From Saprospiraceae bacterium (lineage in GTDB: Bacteria; Bacteroidota; Bacteroidia; Chitinophagales; Saprospiraceae), in contig JADKBV010000011.1 of NCBI GenBank assembly GCA_016714895.1, positions 434,001-498,000 of the forward strand: 64,000 nt of DNA, given 5' to 3'. The notes beneath the pieces are model-generated. The model saw only the letters and a program-made list of their open reading frames with translations, did not search any database and was not told the DNA's origin. Positions 10,756 to 19,305 of this stretch are shown here, one piece after another. Position 1 is the first letter of the stretch. Every line of letters starts with the position of its first letter. The position numbers and the translations under genes are program-made.

Positions 10756-13284
10756 ATGAAAAATGAAGCTCACGCAAGAATAAAAATAAATCAACTGCTG
10801 ATGGAAGCAGGATGGAGTTTTTTTGATACCGATTGCAAAAAAGCAAACATTCTGTTGGAAAATCATGTAAAGATTACCCAGCAAGAAATTGATGCCTGGG
10901 GTAACGATTATGAAAAAACTAAAAACGGTTCTTTAGATTTTCTTCTTGTAGACAGTGATCATAAACCTCTTTGTGTTTTGGAAGCTAAAAAGGAAAGCCT
11001 TCATCCCCTTGTTGCAAAAGAACAAGCAAGAAAATATGCAAAAACAGTTGGGGCAAGATATGTCATTCTCTCTAACGGTATTGTCCATTATTTTTGGGAC
11101 ACCACAAAAGGAAATCCAAAACCAATTTACAAATTTCCTTCTCCTGAAGAAATTGGTGCCATTAAAAATTGGAATCCTGACAGAAATTCTCTGGCATACG
11201 AAAAAATAGGAGAAGACTATATCGTAAAAGTTCAGATGCCGGACTTTGCCGAAAGACCTGAATGGAATGGAACTATCGAAAAAAGCAAAGATTTTATCTG
11301 GACAAACGGTCTCAGGTTTTTAAGACACTATCAATTAAAAGCTATAGAGGCATTACAATATGCTGTTTCAACGGGAAAAGACAGATTCCTTTTTGAGATG
11401 GCAACCGGAACGGGTAAAACCCTGACTTCAGCTGCTGTCATCAGATTGTTTTTAAGAACGCAAAACGCAAGAAGGGTTTTGTTTCTGGTGGATCGTTTGG
11501 AATTGGAAGATCAGGCATGGAAAGCATTTTCAGAATATTTGAAACCGGATTACACAACATTTATATATAAAGAACATAAAAACGATTGGCGAAAAGCCGA
11601 CATTGTGGTAACGACGATCCAATCGTTGATGCATCATGACAGATACCGCAACGATTTTTCACCGACAGACTTTGATCTGTTGATTTCTGACGAAGCCCAT
11701 CGTTCAATTTCCGGTAATGCAAGGGCTGTTTTTGAATATTTTCACGGGTATAAATTGGGATTAACGGCCACACCAAAAGATTATTTAAAAGGTGTTGACC
11801 CTGACAAAGTAAAACAAAATGACCCGAGAGAAATAGAACGAAGAATGTTGCGGGACACTTATTCTACCTTTGGCTGTGAAGGCGGCGATCCAACGTTCAG
11901 GTATTCATTGATTGATGGTGTGAAGGATGGTTTTTTGATTAATCCAAAGGTTTTGGATGCACGAACTGAAATAACAACACAATTGCTTTCAGATGAAGGA
12001 TATGCAGTAGTGATCCCCACTGAAAACGGGGAGGAGACAGAATCTTTTGTTTCCCGTGATTTTGAAAAAAAGTTTTTTTCAGAAAAAACAAATTTCATTT
12101 TTTGCCAAACCTTTCTGGAAAATGCACTGCGAGATCCTATTACCAACGAGATAGGAAAAACCATCATCTTCGCAATCAGTCAAAACCATGCCCGAAAATT
12201 GGCCGAACAATTAAATGAATTTGCCGATCAACTTTTTCCCGGTAAATACAATTCTGATTTTGCTGTGCAGGTTACATCACAAGTGGGTGACGCCCAACAA
12301 ATGACCATCAATTTTACAAACAACAATTTAAGTGGAAAAACCACATGGCTGGAAGGTTATAAATCATGTAAAACCAGGGTTTGTGTCACCGTAGGTATGA
12401 TGACAACAGGTTACGATTGTCCTGATCTGTTGAATATTTGTATGATGCGACCTATATTCAGTCCTGCAGATTTTGTACAAATCAAAGGAAGAGGAACACG
12501 GAAAAACACCTTTGAATACAAATTCAAAAACGAACTAAACGAAGAAGAAATCATTCGCCACGATAAAATCAGCTTCAAACTCTTCGATTTTTTTGCAAAC
12601 TGTGAATATTTTGAAGAAAAGTTTGATTACGATGAAAAACTAAATTTACCGCAACCCAAAAATGGTGGCGCTACCGGTGGTGGTGGGGGTATTGACATCG
12701 ATAAATATACAACATATCAATATGACCCTTTATTGAGTTTGGTCGAGGAACCCATAGGACCTCAGGGTATGAAAATAGATCGGGAACTATTCAAAAAATT
12801 TGAACACCGGATTATTATGGATGACATAATCAAAAAAAATGTTGAATTGGGCAATTGGGAACAGGTGGCCGTCCATATTCAACAAGAAATTTTTGATAAA
12901 CCCTGGGAATATTTTAATCTCGAAAAAATAAGGAAAGCCGCAAAGATTGATCGTAAAATATCAATTCGGGAAGTCGTGGAAAAAATTTTTGGAATCATAC
13001 CAAAATTCAAATCCAAAGACGAATTACTGGAAGAAGAATTTGACAAATTTATTTCGATCTACCCACCGGAGGAAGATGTTAATCTACGTGCCCTGAAATA
13101 TTTTTTTAAAGCCTACATCGTTGATCAGGACATACGCAAGATCATTGAAAACAAAGATTTTCACGCATTACAAACCCATCCGACATTGACCATTACGCAA
13201 TTCAAAGAGGTAGCCGCAAAATACCGTGAGGTTATACCTGGTTACATCAATGATTATGTTTTATTAGACAAATTTGCGGCCTGA
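10756..13284 (+). CDS. hsdR: Type I restriction endonuclease subunit R (EcoEI-like)
   Basis: 842 residues, normal for EcoEI-type HsdR. The N-terminal nuclease domain (residues 1-130) shows the PD-(D/E)XK pattern GSLDFLLVD ... LCVLEAKKES. A superfamily 2 translocase follows with Walker A (FEMATGTGKTLTSAA, about residue 215), DEAH-type motif II (LLISDEAHRS), motif III (LGLTATPK) and motif VI (IKGRGTRK, about 578). The C-terminal helical part would contact the methylase. It cleaves unmodified DNA after ATP-driven translocation when complexed with HsdM and HsdS. The TGA stop overlaps the next ATG by one base, so the downstream RAYT gene is probably translationally coupled. Confidence 0.93.
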   Translation: MKNEAHARIKINQLLMEAGWSFFDTDCKKANILLENHVKITQQEIDAWGNDYEKTKNGSLDFLLVDSDHKPLCVLEAKKESLHPLVAKEQARKYAKTVGARYVILSNGIVHYFWDTTKGNPKPIYKFPSPEEIGAIKNWNPDRNSLAYEKIGEDYIVKVQMPDFAERPEWNGTIEKSKDFIWTNGLRFLRHYQLKAIEALQYAVSTGKDRFLFEMATGTGKTLTSAAVIRLFLRTQNARRVLFLVDRLELEDQAWKAFSEYLKPDYTTFIYKEHKNDWRKADIVVTTIQSLMHHDRYRNDFSPTDFDLLISDEAHRSISGNARAVFEYFHGYKLGLTATPKDYLKGVDPDKVKQNDPREIERRMLRDTYSTFGCEGGDPTFRYSLIDGVKDGFLINPKVLDARTEITTQLLSDEGYAVVIPTENGEETESFVSRDFEKKFFSEKTNFIFCQTFLENALRDPITNEIGKTIIFAISQNHARKLAEQLNEFADQLFPGKYNSDFAVQVTSQVGDAQQMTINFTNNNLSGKTTWLEGYKSCKTRVCVTVGMMTTGYDCPDLLNICMMRPIFSPADFVQIKGRGTRKNTFEYKFKNELNEEEIIRHDKISFKLFDFFANCEYFEEKFDYDEKLNLPQPKNGGATGGGGGIDIDKYTTYQYDPLLSLVEEPIGPQGMKIDRELFKKFEHRIIMDDIIKKNVELGNWEQVAVHIQQEIFDKPWEYFNLEKIRKAAKIDRKISIREVVEKIFGIIPKFKSKDELLEEEFDKFISIYPPEEDVNLRALKYFFKAYIVDQDIRKIIENKDFHALQTHPTLTITQFKEVAAKYREVIPGYINDYVLLDKFAA

Positions 13285-14105
13285 TGTCAGAAAAATTTTT
13301 AGGAAAATACCGCAGTGAATCTGCCCGTTTACAAAATTGGGATTACGGAAACGATGCCGCATATTTTATCACCATTTGTACCAAAGATCGTGAACATTTT
13401 TTCGGTGAAATACAAAACGGTATCATGCACATTTCTCCGGCCGGTGCCATAGCACATGTGCTATGGTTTGAAATAAAAAACCATGCAAAAAATATCGAAT
13501 TGGGCGAATTTATCGTGATGCCAAATCACGTCCACGGTATTTTAATATTGGATGGAAATGAAAAAATGAAATCGCAAATTGATGCGCCGCAATCGAATGA
13601 TGGTACGACGCCAAATGATGGTACGACGCCAAATGATAGGACGACGCCCGTTGATGGAACAACAAACGTTGACGGGACGACAAACGTAGGGACAACGGCG
13701 GTAGGGACAACGGCGGTAGGGACAACGCATGCGTTGTCCCACAACCCCACCACGTTGTCCACGATGCGTTGTCCCAACCGAATGCGTCGTCCCAACCGAA
13801 TGCGTTATCCCCATCCCAATTCCCCCAATCACCAGGCCAACAACGATTTCAGAACCAGGGCAAAAACACCATATCATCCATTATTGGATCATACAAATCG
13901 GCCGTTACCAAATATTGCAACCGATTGTCGTTACCATTCGCATGGCAAACCCGGTTTCACGATCATATCATCCGAAATGATGAATCATTTCAACGAATTT
14001 CAGAATACATCAAAAATAACCCTTACAATTGGAAGGATGATACATTTTTTTGATATCATTGTCCGGGCAAGGCAAACCTTGCCTCAAAAACACACAACAT
14101 GTTAG
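13284..14105 (+). CDS. REP-associated tyrosine transposase (RAYT, IS200-like), probably frameshifted
   Basis: The N-terminal Y1-transposase half is clear: YFITICTKDREHFFG ... GEFIVMPNHVHGILIL, including the HxH metal-binding motif (NHVHG, near residue 80). A repeat-rich linker follows (GTTPNDGTT..., nt 13600-13800). In the annotated frame the C-terminus then becomes atypical. A second frame, open up to a stop at 14053, carries the missing part: SIIGSYKSAVTKY with the likely catalytic Tyr, then HDHIIRNDESFQRISEYIKNNPYNW. A frameshift between about 13740 and 13800 is therefore likely; 13284-14053 would be the true gene. It overlaps hsdR by one base and hsdM by seven in the unshifted frame. RAYTs act on REP palindromes; here palindromes occur within and around the gene. 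Confidence 0.85.
   Translation: MSEKFLGKYRSESARLQNWDYGNDAAYFITICTKDREHFFGEIQNGIMHISPAGAIAHVLWFEIKNHAKNIELGEFIVMPNHVHGILILDGNEKMKSQIDAPQSNDGTTPNDGTTPNDRTTPVDGTTNVDGTTNVGTTAVGTTAVGTTHALSHNPTTLSTMRCPNRMRRPNRMRYPHPNSPNHQANNDFRTRAKTPYHPLLDHTNRPLPNIATDCRYHSHGKPGFTIISSEMMNHFNEFQNTSKITLTIGRMIHFFDIIVRARQTLPQKHTTC
13447..13466. repeat. Perfect 20-bp palindrome inside the RAYT gene
   Basis: CCATAGCACATGTGCTATGG is fully self-complementary and encodes residues around AIAHVLWF in frame. It resembles a REP-type palindrome. Confidence 0.7.
13600..13800 (+). repeat. Intragenic tandem repeats and 22-bp palindrome in the RAYT linker
   Basis: Short direct repeats (GATGGTACGACGCCAAAT, then GTAGGGACAACGGCG) run into a perfect 22-bp palindrome at 13719-13740 (arms GGGACAACGCA / TGCGTTGTCCC). 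Inverted-orientation copies follow (GCGTTGTCCCAACCGAAT, GCGTCGTCCCAACCGAAT). The segment encodes a Gly-Thr-Thr-rich linker and contains the point where the transposase frame is lost. Confidence 0.75.
14066..14083. repeat. Short hairpin GGCAAGG-CAAA-CCTTGCC
   Basis: A seven-bp perfect stem with a four-base loop, just after the shifted RAYT stop (14053) and before the hsdM start (14099). A REP-like unit or an intra-operon hairpin. Confidence 0.5.
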
Positions 14106-16732
14106 ATACACAAACGAAAAGGAGAATAGACGATTGCAGAGATATTTTAGTAGGCAAATTACCCGACCCAAAGGCACAGATCGAACAAATTACCATCGGG
14201 TTGATATATAAATTCATGGACGACATGGACAAAGAGGCCGTCGAATTGGGTGGTAAGGCCAAATTTTTTTCTGATTATAACATTCCGGACCCTGAATTTC
14301 CCAATGACAGAAATAAAGATAAAACCATTGAATTCAGTAAATACGCCTGGGATAAATTAATGCACCCGAAAGTGACGGCAGCTGAAATGCTGGCCCTTTA
14401 TTCAGAAGCAATTGAAGGAATGGAAAAAAATCCCAACATTCCTCCCTTGTTTCGGGATATATTTAATAATGCCTATTTGCCATACCGGGATCCTGAAACG
14501 TTAAAACTGTTTTTGAAAACCATTGGTGAATTTGAATATACCCACAGCGAAAAATTGGGCGATGCCTTTGAATATCTTCTTTCGGTGATGGGCTCACAAG
14601 GGGATGCAGGACAATTCAGAACGCCAAGACATATTATTGATTTTTTGGTCGCTATTATTGATCCTGACAAAACCGACACCATCCTCGATCCGGCGTGCGG
14701 AACAGCCGGATTTTTGATATCGGCATACAAACATATACTGCTAAAATATTCAAAAGGCAATAAAAAACGCCTTAATGTGTATCAATACAATCAGTTGCCG
14801 GATGATCAAAAATTCCCTTTGACATTCGACCAACTAACCCCGGACGACCGGAAAAAACTGATTCAGAATTTTGTAGGCTATGATATATCACCTGATATGG
14901 TGCGATTGAGTTTGGTAAATTTGTATTTGCACGGATTCAACACACCCAATATCCATGAATACGATACATTAAGCAGCGAAGAACGGTGGAATGAAAGTTT
15001 TGATGTTGTCCTTGCCAATCCACCGTTTATGAGTCCCAAAGGTGGCATAAGACCGCACAAAAAATTTACCATCAGCAGCAACCGTAGTGAAGTATTGTTT
15101 GTGGATTATATTGCAGAACACCTGAATCCTAAAGGAAGAGCGGGCATCATCGTACCTGAAGGAATCATTTTCCAAAGCGGAACGGCTTACAAAGACCTGC
15201 GAAAGATGTTGGTCGAAAACCATTTGTATGCAGTGGTGAGTTTGCCTGCCGGGGTGTTTAATCCCTACAGTGGTGTAAAAACATCCATTTTATTAATGGA
15301 TAAAAAAATTGCCAAAAAACGGGAAGAAATCCTGTTTATCAAAATAGACAATGACGGCTACAATCTGGGAGCACAAAGAAATGCCATAAAAGGCGGACAA
15401 TTAGAAGAAGCGATAAAAATAACCCACCAATTTGTCGAGACTGGAGAATTAGTAAAGACGCAAGATCTTGCGTCTCAATTGACTCACCTTGTTCCGAAAG
15501 CGGAAATAGCAAAAAATGGGGATTTTAATTTGAGTGGGGAGAGGTATAAGATTGCTTTACAAGGTAATTCAGATTTTGATTATGTGTCACTTGAAGAAAT
15601 TCTAAAGCTATCAAGTGGTAATGGTCTGACAAGTAAAAATATGGATGTTGGCGATTATCCGGTTTATGGAGGTAATGGAATTACAGGTTGGCACTCTCAA
15701 TATTTTGTTGAAAAGCCTACTATTGTGATTGGTAGAGTAGGTGCATATTGTGGTTCTATACATATTACAAAACCAAAATCATGGATTACTGATAATGGCT
15801 TATATGTTACTGAATATTTAAAGAATGAGGTTAATCAGAGCTTTATTGCCTTGATGTTAGAAGAATTAAGGTTGAATCGTTTTGCAAAAGTTGGTGGTCA
15901 ACCTTCATTATCTCAGTCAACAATAAAAGAACAAAAAATCCCCCTTCCTCCCTTATCCATTCAGGAAGAAATCGTAGCAGAAATCGAAAGTTACCAAAAA
16001 ATCATAGATGGTGCCAAAGCCGTAGTAGAAAACTACAAACCCAAAATTGATATACATCCGGATTGGGAGATGGTGGAGTTGGGAGAAGTTTGTGAGATAA
16101 ATCCTAAGAAATCAGAATTAAAAGAATTAAACGAAAATACAGAAGTTTCTTTTGTGCCTATGGCAGATTTAAATGAAAACCAAATATACTTTAAACCGAT
16201 TCAAGTCAAGCTGCTTGGTGAGGTAATAAAGGGGTATACTTATTTTAAGGATGATGATGTTCTATTAGCAAAAGTTACACCCTGTTTTGAAAATGGGAAG
16301 GCTGGTATTGCTAAAGAATTAATAAATGGAATTGGATTTGGTTCAAGTGAATATTTTGTAATAAGACCAAATGATAAAATTCTATCAACTTGGATTTATT
16401 TAAATATAATTCCTCAGGGATTTAGAGAAAGAGGAAAGCTGAATATGACGGGAACTGGTGGATTACAAAGAGTTCCACCAGATTTTGTGAAATCAACATT
16501 GATACCTTTACCCGATTTGGATACCCAACGCCAAATCGTATCACAAATTGAAAAAGAGCAGGAATTAGTAAATGCTAATAAACAATTGATTGAGATTTTT
16601 GAGCAGAAGATAAAGAACATGATATCAAAAGTATGGGGTACGCCGACAGAAACAGACATAAACAGATATAAAACCCCGTATGAACAGATCAACATTGCCG
16701 CAGAACCTCAGGCAGTTTATGGTAAGCCATGA
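14099..16732 (+). CDS. hsdM: Fused type I methyltransferase-specificity protein (HsdM-HsdS)
   Basis: 877 residues, against about 500 for HsdM alone. Residues 1-490 are an N6-adenine methyltransferase with the SAM motif DPACGTAGFL (about 199-208) and catalytic NPPF (ANPPFMSP, about 306). Residues 500-645 form a first target-recognition domain (VSLEEILKLSSGNGLTSK ... IPLPPLSIQEEI), followed by a coiled spacer. Residues 660-865 form a second (MVELGEVCEINPKKSEL ... IPLPDLDTQRQIVSQIEKEQ). Thus both half-sites are read by one polypeptide fused to the methylase, and no separate hsdS is needed. It modifies host DNA and gives specificity to HsdR. The ATG at 14099 is inside the 3' end of the RAYT frame. 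Confidence 0.9.
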   Translation: MLDTQTKRRIDDCRDILVGKLPDPKAQIEQITIGLIYKFMDDMDKEAVELGGKAKFFSDYNIPDPEFPNDRNKDKTIEFSKYAWDKLMHPKVTAAEMLALYSEAIEGMEKNPNIPPLFRDIFNNAYLPYRDPETLKLFLKTIGEFEYTHSEKLGDAFEYLLSVMGSQGDAGQFRTPRHIIDFLVAIIDPDKTDTILDPACGTAGFLISAYKHILLKYSKGNKKRLNVYQYNQLPDDQKFPLTFDQLTPDDRKKLIQNFVGYDISPDMVRLSLVNLYLHGFNTPNIHEYDTLSSEERWNESFDVVLANPPFMSPKGGIRPHKKFTISSNRSEVLFVDYIAEHLNPKGRAGIIVPEGIIFQSGTAYKDLRKMLVENHLYAVVSLPAGVFNPYSGVKTSILLMDKKIAKKREEILFIKIDNDGYNLGAQRNAIKGGQLEEAIKITHQFVETGELVKTQDLASQLTHLVPKAEIAKNGDFNLSGERYKIALQGNSDFDYVSLEEILKLSSGNGLTSKNMDVGDYPVYGGNGITGWHSQYFVEKPTIVIGRVGAYCGSIHITKPKSWITDNGLYVTEYLKNEVNQSFIALMLEELRLNRFAKVGGQPSLSQSTIKEQKIPLPPLSIQEEIVAEIESYQKIIDGAKAVVENYKPKIDIHPDWEMVELGEVCEINPKKSELKELNENTEVSFVPMADLNENQIYFKPIQVKLLGEVIKGYTYFKDDDVLLAKVTPCFENGKAGIAKELINGIGFGSSEYFVIRPNDKILSTWIYLNIIPQGFRERGKLNMTGTGGLQRVPPDFVKSTLIPLPDLDTQRQIVSQIEKEQELVNANKQLIEIFEQKIKNMISKVWGTPTETDINRYKTPYEQINIAAEPQAVYGKP
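15456..15475. repeat. Perfect 20-bp palindrome within hsdM
   Basis: AGACGCAAGATCTTGCGTCT encodes KTQDLAS in frame at about residues 453-459, in the link between methylase core and specificity part. It has the look of an inserted REP-type palindrome. Confidence 0.7.
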
Positions 16733-16789
16733 TAGTGGTATTTTGAGGAGGAAGGAAAGGTTTTGTAATAAAATACGATAGAAACCGGA

Positions 16790-16885
16790 ATTCGGAACAT
16801 CCCACTGAATAGCCTGATTGATGCGAGGTAGAATGTTGAATTATCCAAATCAAGCGCCATTAAATCTAATGCCTGTTATGCGATG
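16790..16885 (-). repeat. attC-like repeat after the phosphoesterase gene
   Basis: On the minus strand it begins with CATCGCATAAC right after the phosphoesterase stop. It contains TAATGGCGCTTGATTTGG and an 18-base block (plus-strand TTGATGCGAGGTAGAATG, 16818-16835) identical to 18399-16 bases further in the next site. The plus-strand end GTTATGCGATG (16875-16885) is complementary to the box CATCGAAC (18330-18337) at the other end of the same gene unit, as in integron cassettes. The outer limit at 16790 is approximate. Confidence 0.6.
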
Positions 16886-16893
16886 TAATTCTT

Positions 16894-17805
16894 TCAAACA
16901 TATGTGTGGTTTTTACTTTCCAAAGTAGTTTCTCCGTTCAGTCTGTATGCAACAAGTTTTCCACCTTTTGCTATGCTATAATCCAGACAACAAATATTAT
17001 CCTTGTATAGTGATGGTTCTCCTTTAAGCCAGTAATGTCCAAAGAATACTTTCTTATCCGTGTCACGATAAAAGTCAAGTGACTTTAATTCGGATAATTC
17101 AACAGGTTGGTCAGGCAAATTGTCAAGAGGTTCTACACTAATTGATTTATATGTCATTAAAGATGGATTTTCCCACCATTTTATCCTTATTTCTCTTCTT
17201 TCTGTGCCGTCTTTGTCTGTAAAAAAAAGTCCTTCCGGCATTTTCATTTCTTTACCTTTCAGGGTTTGTTCTAATACTTCATTTAATTCTGTTCCTTTCC
17301 TGACTGATTGATAAATGAGTTCATCGGTTAGTCGATCGTTTACTAAAGTTTTTCTTAAAAATTTAATGTTGTTGTTGTCCCAACAAGCGTGAACAGCTTT
17401 GAAATTATCTGATTCGAAGTATAACGGTAAGGTCTTAAACCATTCTAAAAAATCTTCATATTCTCTCTGTCTGTTTTGAAATTGTTTGAGAGTCTCGTAA
17501 TGCTGAATTATATTTTTGATAAGATGTTTTCTAAGGTGGCCACCTTCGGTTTCTTGAAAATGGAAACACAAGGCGTTGTATTCGTGATTGCCCATTAAAG
17601 CTATGGCGTTTTCGCTGTCCACCATCGATTTAACAATTTGAAGAGTTTCTCGAATTTTTGGTCCCCTGTCAATGTAGTCGCCAACAAATAATACTTTTCT
17701 GTCCGGATGAGAATATACTCCGTTAATTTTTGTATAGCCTAATTTTTGAAGCAATTCTTCGAGCTTATCTGCGTGCCCATGAATATCACCGATAAAGTCT
17801 ATCAT
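16894..17805 (-). CDS. Calcineurin-like metallophosphoesterase
   Basis: About 303 residues from ATG at 17805; ten more residues (start 17835) are possible but precede the conserved MIDFIGDIHGHADKLEELL start. Metal-binding motifs of the PPP/ApaH-like family are present: GDIHGH near the N-terminus, GDYIDRGP about 35 residues later, GNHEYN near residue 70, and HACWDNNN near 135. Such enzymes hydrolyse phosphoesters or dinucleoside polyphosphates; the substrate here is unknown. The gene stands alone on the minus strand between two attC-like repeats, which suggests a mobile cassette. Confidence 0.88.
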   Translation of the reverse strand: MIDFIGDIHGHADKLEELLQKLGYTKINGVYSHPDRKVLFVGDYIDRGPKIRETLQIVKSMVDSENAIALMGNHEYNALCFHFQETEGGHLRKHLIKNIIQHYETLKQFQNRQREYEDFLEWFKTLPLYFESDNFKAVHACWDNNNIKFLRKTLVNDRLTDELIYQSVRKGTELNEVLEQTLKGKEMKMPEGLFFTDKDGTERREIRIKWWENPSLMTYKSISVEPLDNLPDQPVELSELKSLDFYRDTDKKVFFGHYWLKGEPSLYKDNICCLDYSIAKGGKLVAYRLNGETTLESKNHTYV

Positions 17806-18329
17806 ATTTTGAAGTTTTTTATTTATATATCGCACAACTTACTTATAAATGCACTTCCACTTTTTACTGATATCAACTGCGGACATACAATATATAAAAA
17901 TTAATCTTACCATTTTGTCTGACCGTGATGAAATGTTCAGGAATCATTTGCAATCCATTGTTCTTCTCCTTACCGAATACAAATATAAAAGATAATTTTA
18001 TCTGAAGGTAGATTTTGAGGTAAAAAATGGAAAAATTGGGGTGTGGTTAATGAGTTATAGGTAATTAGTTCCTGGTGACTTCAGTAATTCATGATTTTTT
18101 GCTATTTTGTTTTCCTTTTCTTTTGTTTGAATGATACATTCAGAAATTATCGTATCGCAGTTGCAAACTGCGACAATCGGGGAGGGAAGTAGCATCTGTA
18201 AATGAATTATTAGGCTCAGTTTCATTTTGTCCAAATAATGGAATACCAATTACACTTAGCAAAAGGTATAAAAAGTAAAATTTTGACTTCATATGCTTAA
18301 ATTTTGTTTGGTTACTTATTTATTAACTT
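17806..18329. other. Gene-less stretch upstream of the phosphoesterase
   Basis: AT-rich DNA without a supported gene; it lies inside the presumed phosphoesterase cassette and probably contains its promoter. A 64-codon minus-strand frame (18249-18055) shows no recognisable features and I do not call it. Confidence 0.4.
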
Positions 18330-18469
18330 CATCGAACGTTTTGGCGCTTGGCGCAGTGGCGGATTACGGAGCACAAAACTGTCAATACACCACAAAAGTT
18401 GATGCGAGGTAGAATGCTCAATTAACCACGTCACCCGCCATTGAGCCAAACGCTTGTTATGCGGTCGGC
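18330..18469 (-). repeat. attC-like repeat between phosphoesterase and merTP units
   Basis: About 140 bases. Outer boxes are CATCGAAC (18330-18337) and GTTATGCGGTCGGC (18456-18469). Inside are long imperfect inverted arms: GCGCTTGGCGCAGTGGCGG near 18343-18361 against CCGCCATTGAGCCAAACGC near 18436-18454, each arm continuing with a few more pairs. The loop region carries TTGATGCGAGGTAGAATG, shared exactly with 16818-16835. The layout matches an integron attC site: AAC and GTT triplets outside, mismatched hairpin arms, variable loop. Confidence 0.65.
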
Positions 18470-18496
18470 TTTCTATTTCTTTCAGTCGTTTCATTT

Positions 18497-18706
18497 TCAT
18501 TTACAGCAATTTGTTCCAGCTTGGATTGGTGGACATTTTACTGTCCCGTAACTACAATAAACGCAACAGTCTCCTTGTTTTGGCTTTAATACTTTCTTGC
18601 AGCTCTCACACTCGTAAAAGTATTGGCAAGCGTCTGTCGGCATTGTTTCTTCTTTCTTATGTCCGCAGTCGGGGCAAGTGATTGTTGATTGTAATATTAT
18701 GTTCAT
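18497..18706 (-). CDS. GDCCVxC-domain small protein (mercury-resistance associated)
   Basis: 69 residues, cysteine-rich: CPDCGHKKEE, CESCKK and the signature GDCCVYCSYGTVKCPP. Proteins with this GDCCVxC pattern commonly accompany MerT/MerP-type transporters, and the pairs of cysteines suggest metal (Hg2+ or Zn2+) binding. The ATG overlaps the stop of merTP by four bases (ATGA), indicating a translationally coupled two-gene operon. An attC-like repeat begins about 30 bases after the stop. Confidence 0.85.
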   Translation of the reverse strand: MNIILQSTITCPDCGHKKEETMPTDACQYFYECESCKKVLKPKQGDCCVYCSYGTVKCPPIQAGTNCCK

Positions 18707-19305
18707 TTGATTTCTTTCTTGTCTGTTACTGAATAACCTGTCTTTTCAATGGCTTTTTCTATTTTTTCAATGTCGGTTTGAGCTTTGTCAAATTCAATGA
18801 TTGCGTTTCCGTTTTCGTATGAAACAGTCGTCTTGATTATGCCTGTTAACTTATTTACTTCAAGGTTTACGTGTTCTTCGCAACCTGAACAAGTCATTCC
18901 GTTTATTTTAAATTCTGCTGTCTGGATTTTTGATTGGTCTGTTATGATTGTTGTATTTTCTGTCTTTGGAAAAAAAACGTGAGCATAGGTTGGGAACGCA
19001 AGCATAAGTCCTGCAAAAACTGTCACGATACCCAAAAATTTCTTTGTCTGAATGAAAGGTGTTTTTTCTGTCGTGTCGCAGTCGCAGTCCATTTGTTTTT
19101 GTGGTTTCAGTTTTTGATACCAAGCAAATCCAAGCACCAAAACTGTCAAGCCGATTAAATACGGTCGCAAAGGGTCAAGCCAAGAAAAAGCCGAAGCAAG
19201 TCCACTTGTCCCCGCCAATAAAGCCAAAACAGGTGTAATGCAGCAAAGTGAAGCCGAAATTGCTGTCAAAAGTCCAAGTCCCGCAAGTTTATTTTCTGAT
19301 TTCAT
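18703..19305 (-). CDS. merTP: Mercuric transport protein MerTP (MerT-MerP fusion)
   Basis: 200 residues. The N-terminal half is MerT-like: a first membrane helix with the vicinal cysteines SASLCCITPVLALL (about residues 17-30), then two more helices (YLIGLTVLVLGFAWY and FLGIVTVFAGLMLAF). The C-terminal 70 residues are a heavy-metal-associated domain with the ligand motif GMTCSGCEEHV, equivalent to periplasmic MerP. A Cys-rich cytoplasmic loop (MDCDCD) lies between. The fusion would bind Hg2+ outside the inner membrane and pass it inwards. No merA or merR is in view, so detoxification must rely on genes elsewhere, or the cassette arrived incomplete. Confidence 0.92.
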   Translation of the reverse strand: MKSENKLAGLGLLTAISASLCCITPVLALLAGTSGLASAFSWLDPLRPYLIGLTVLVLGFAWYQKLKPQKQMDCDCDTTEKTPFIQTKKFLGIVTVFAGLMLAFPTYAHVFFPKTENTTIITDQSKIQTAEFKINGMTCSGCEEHVNLEVNKLTGIIKTTVSYENGNAIIEFDKAQTDIEKIEKAIEKTGYSVTDKKEIK

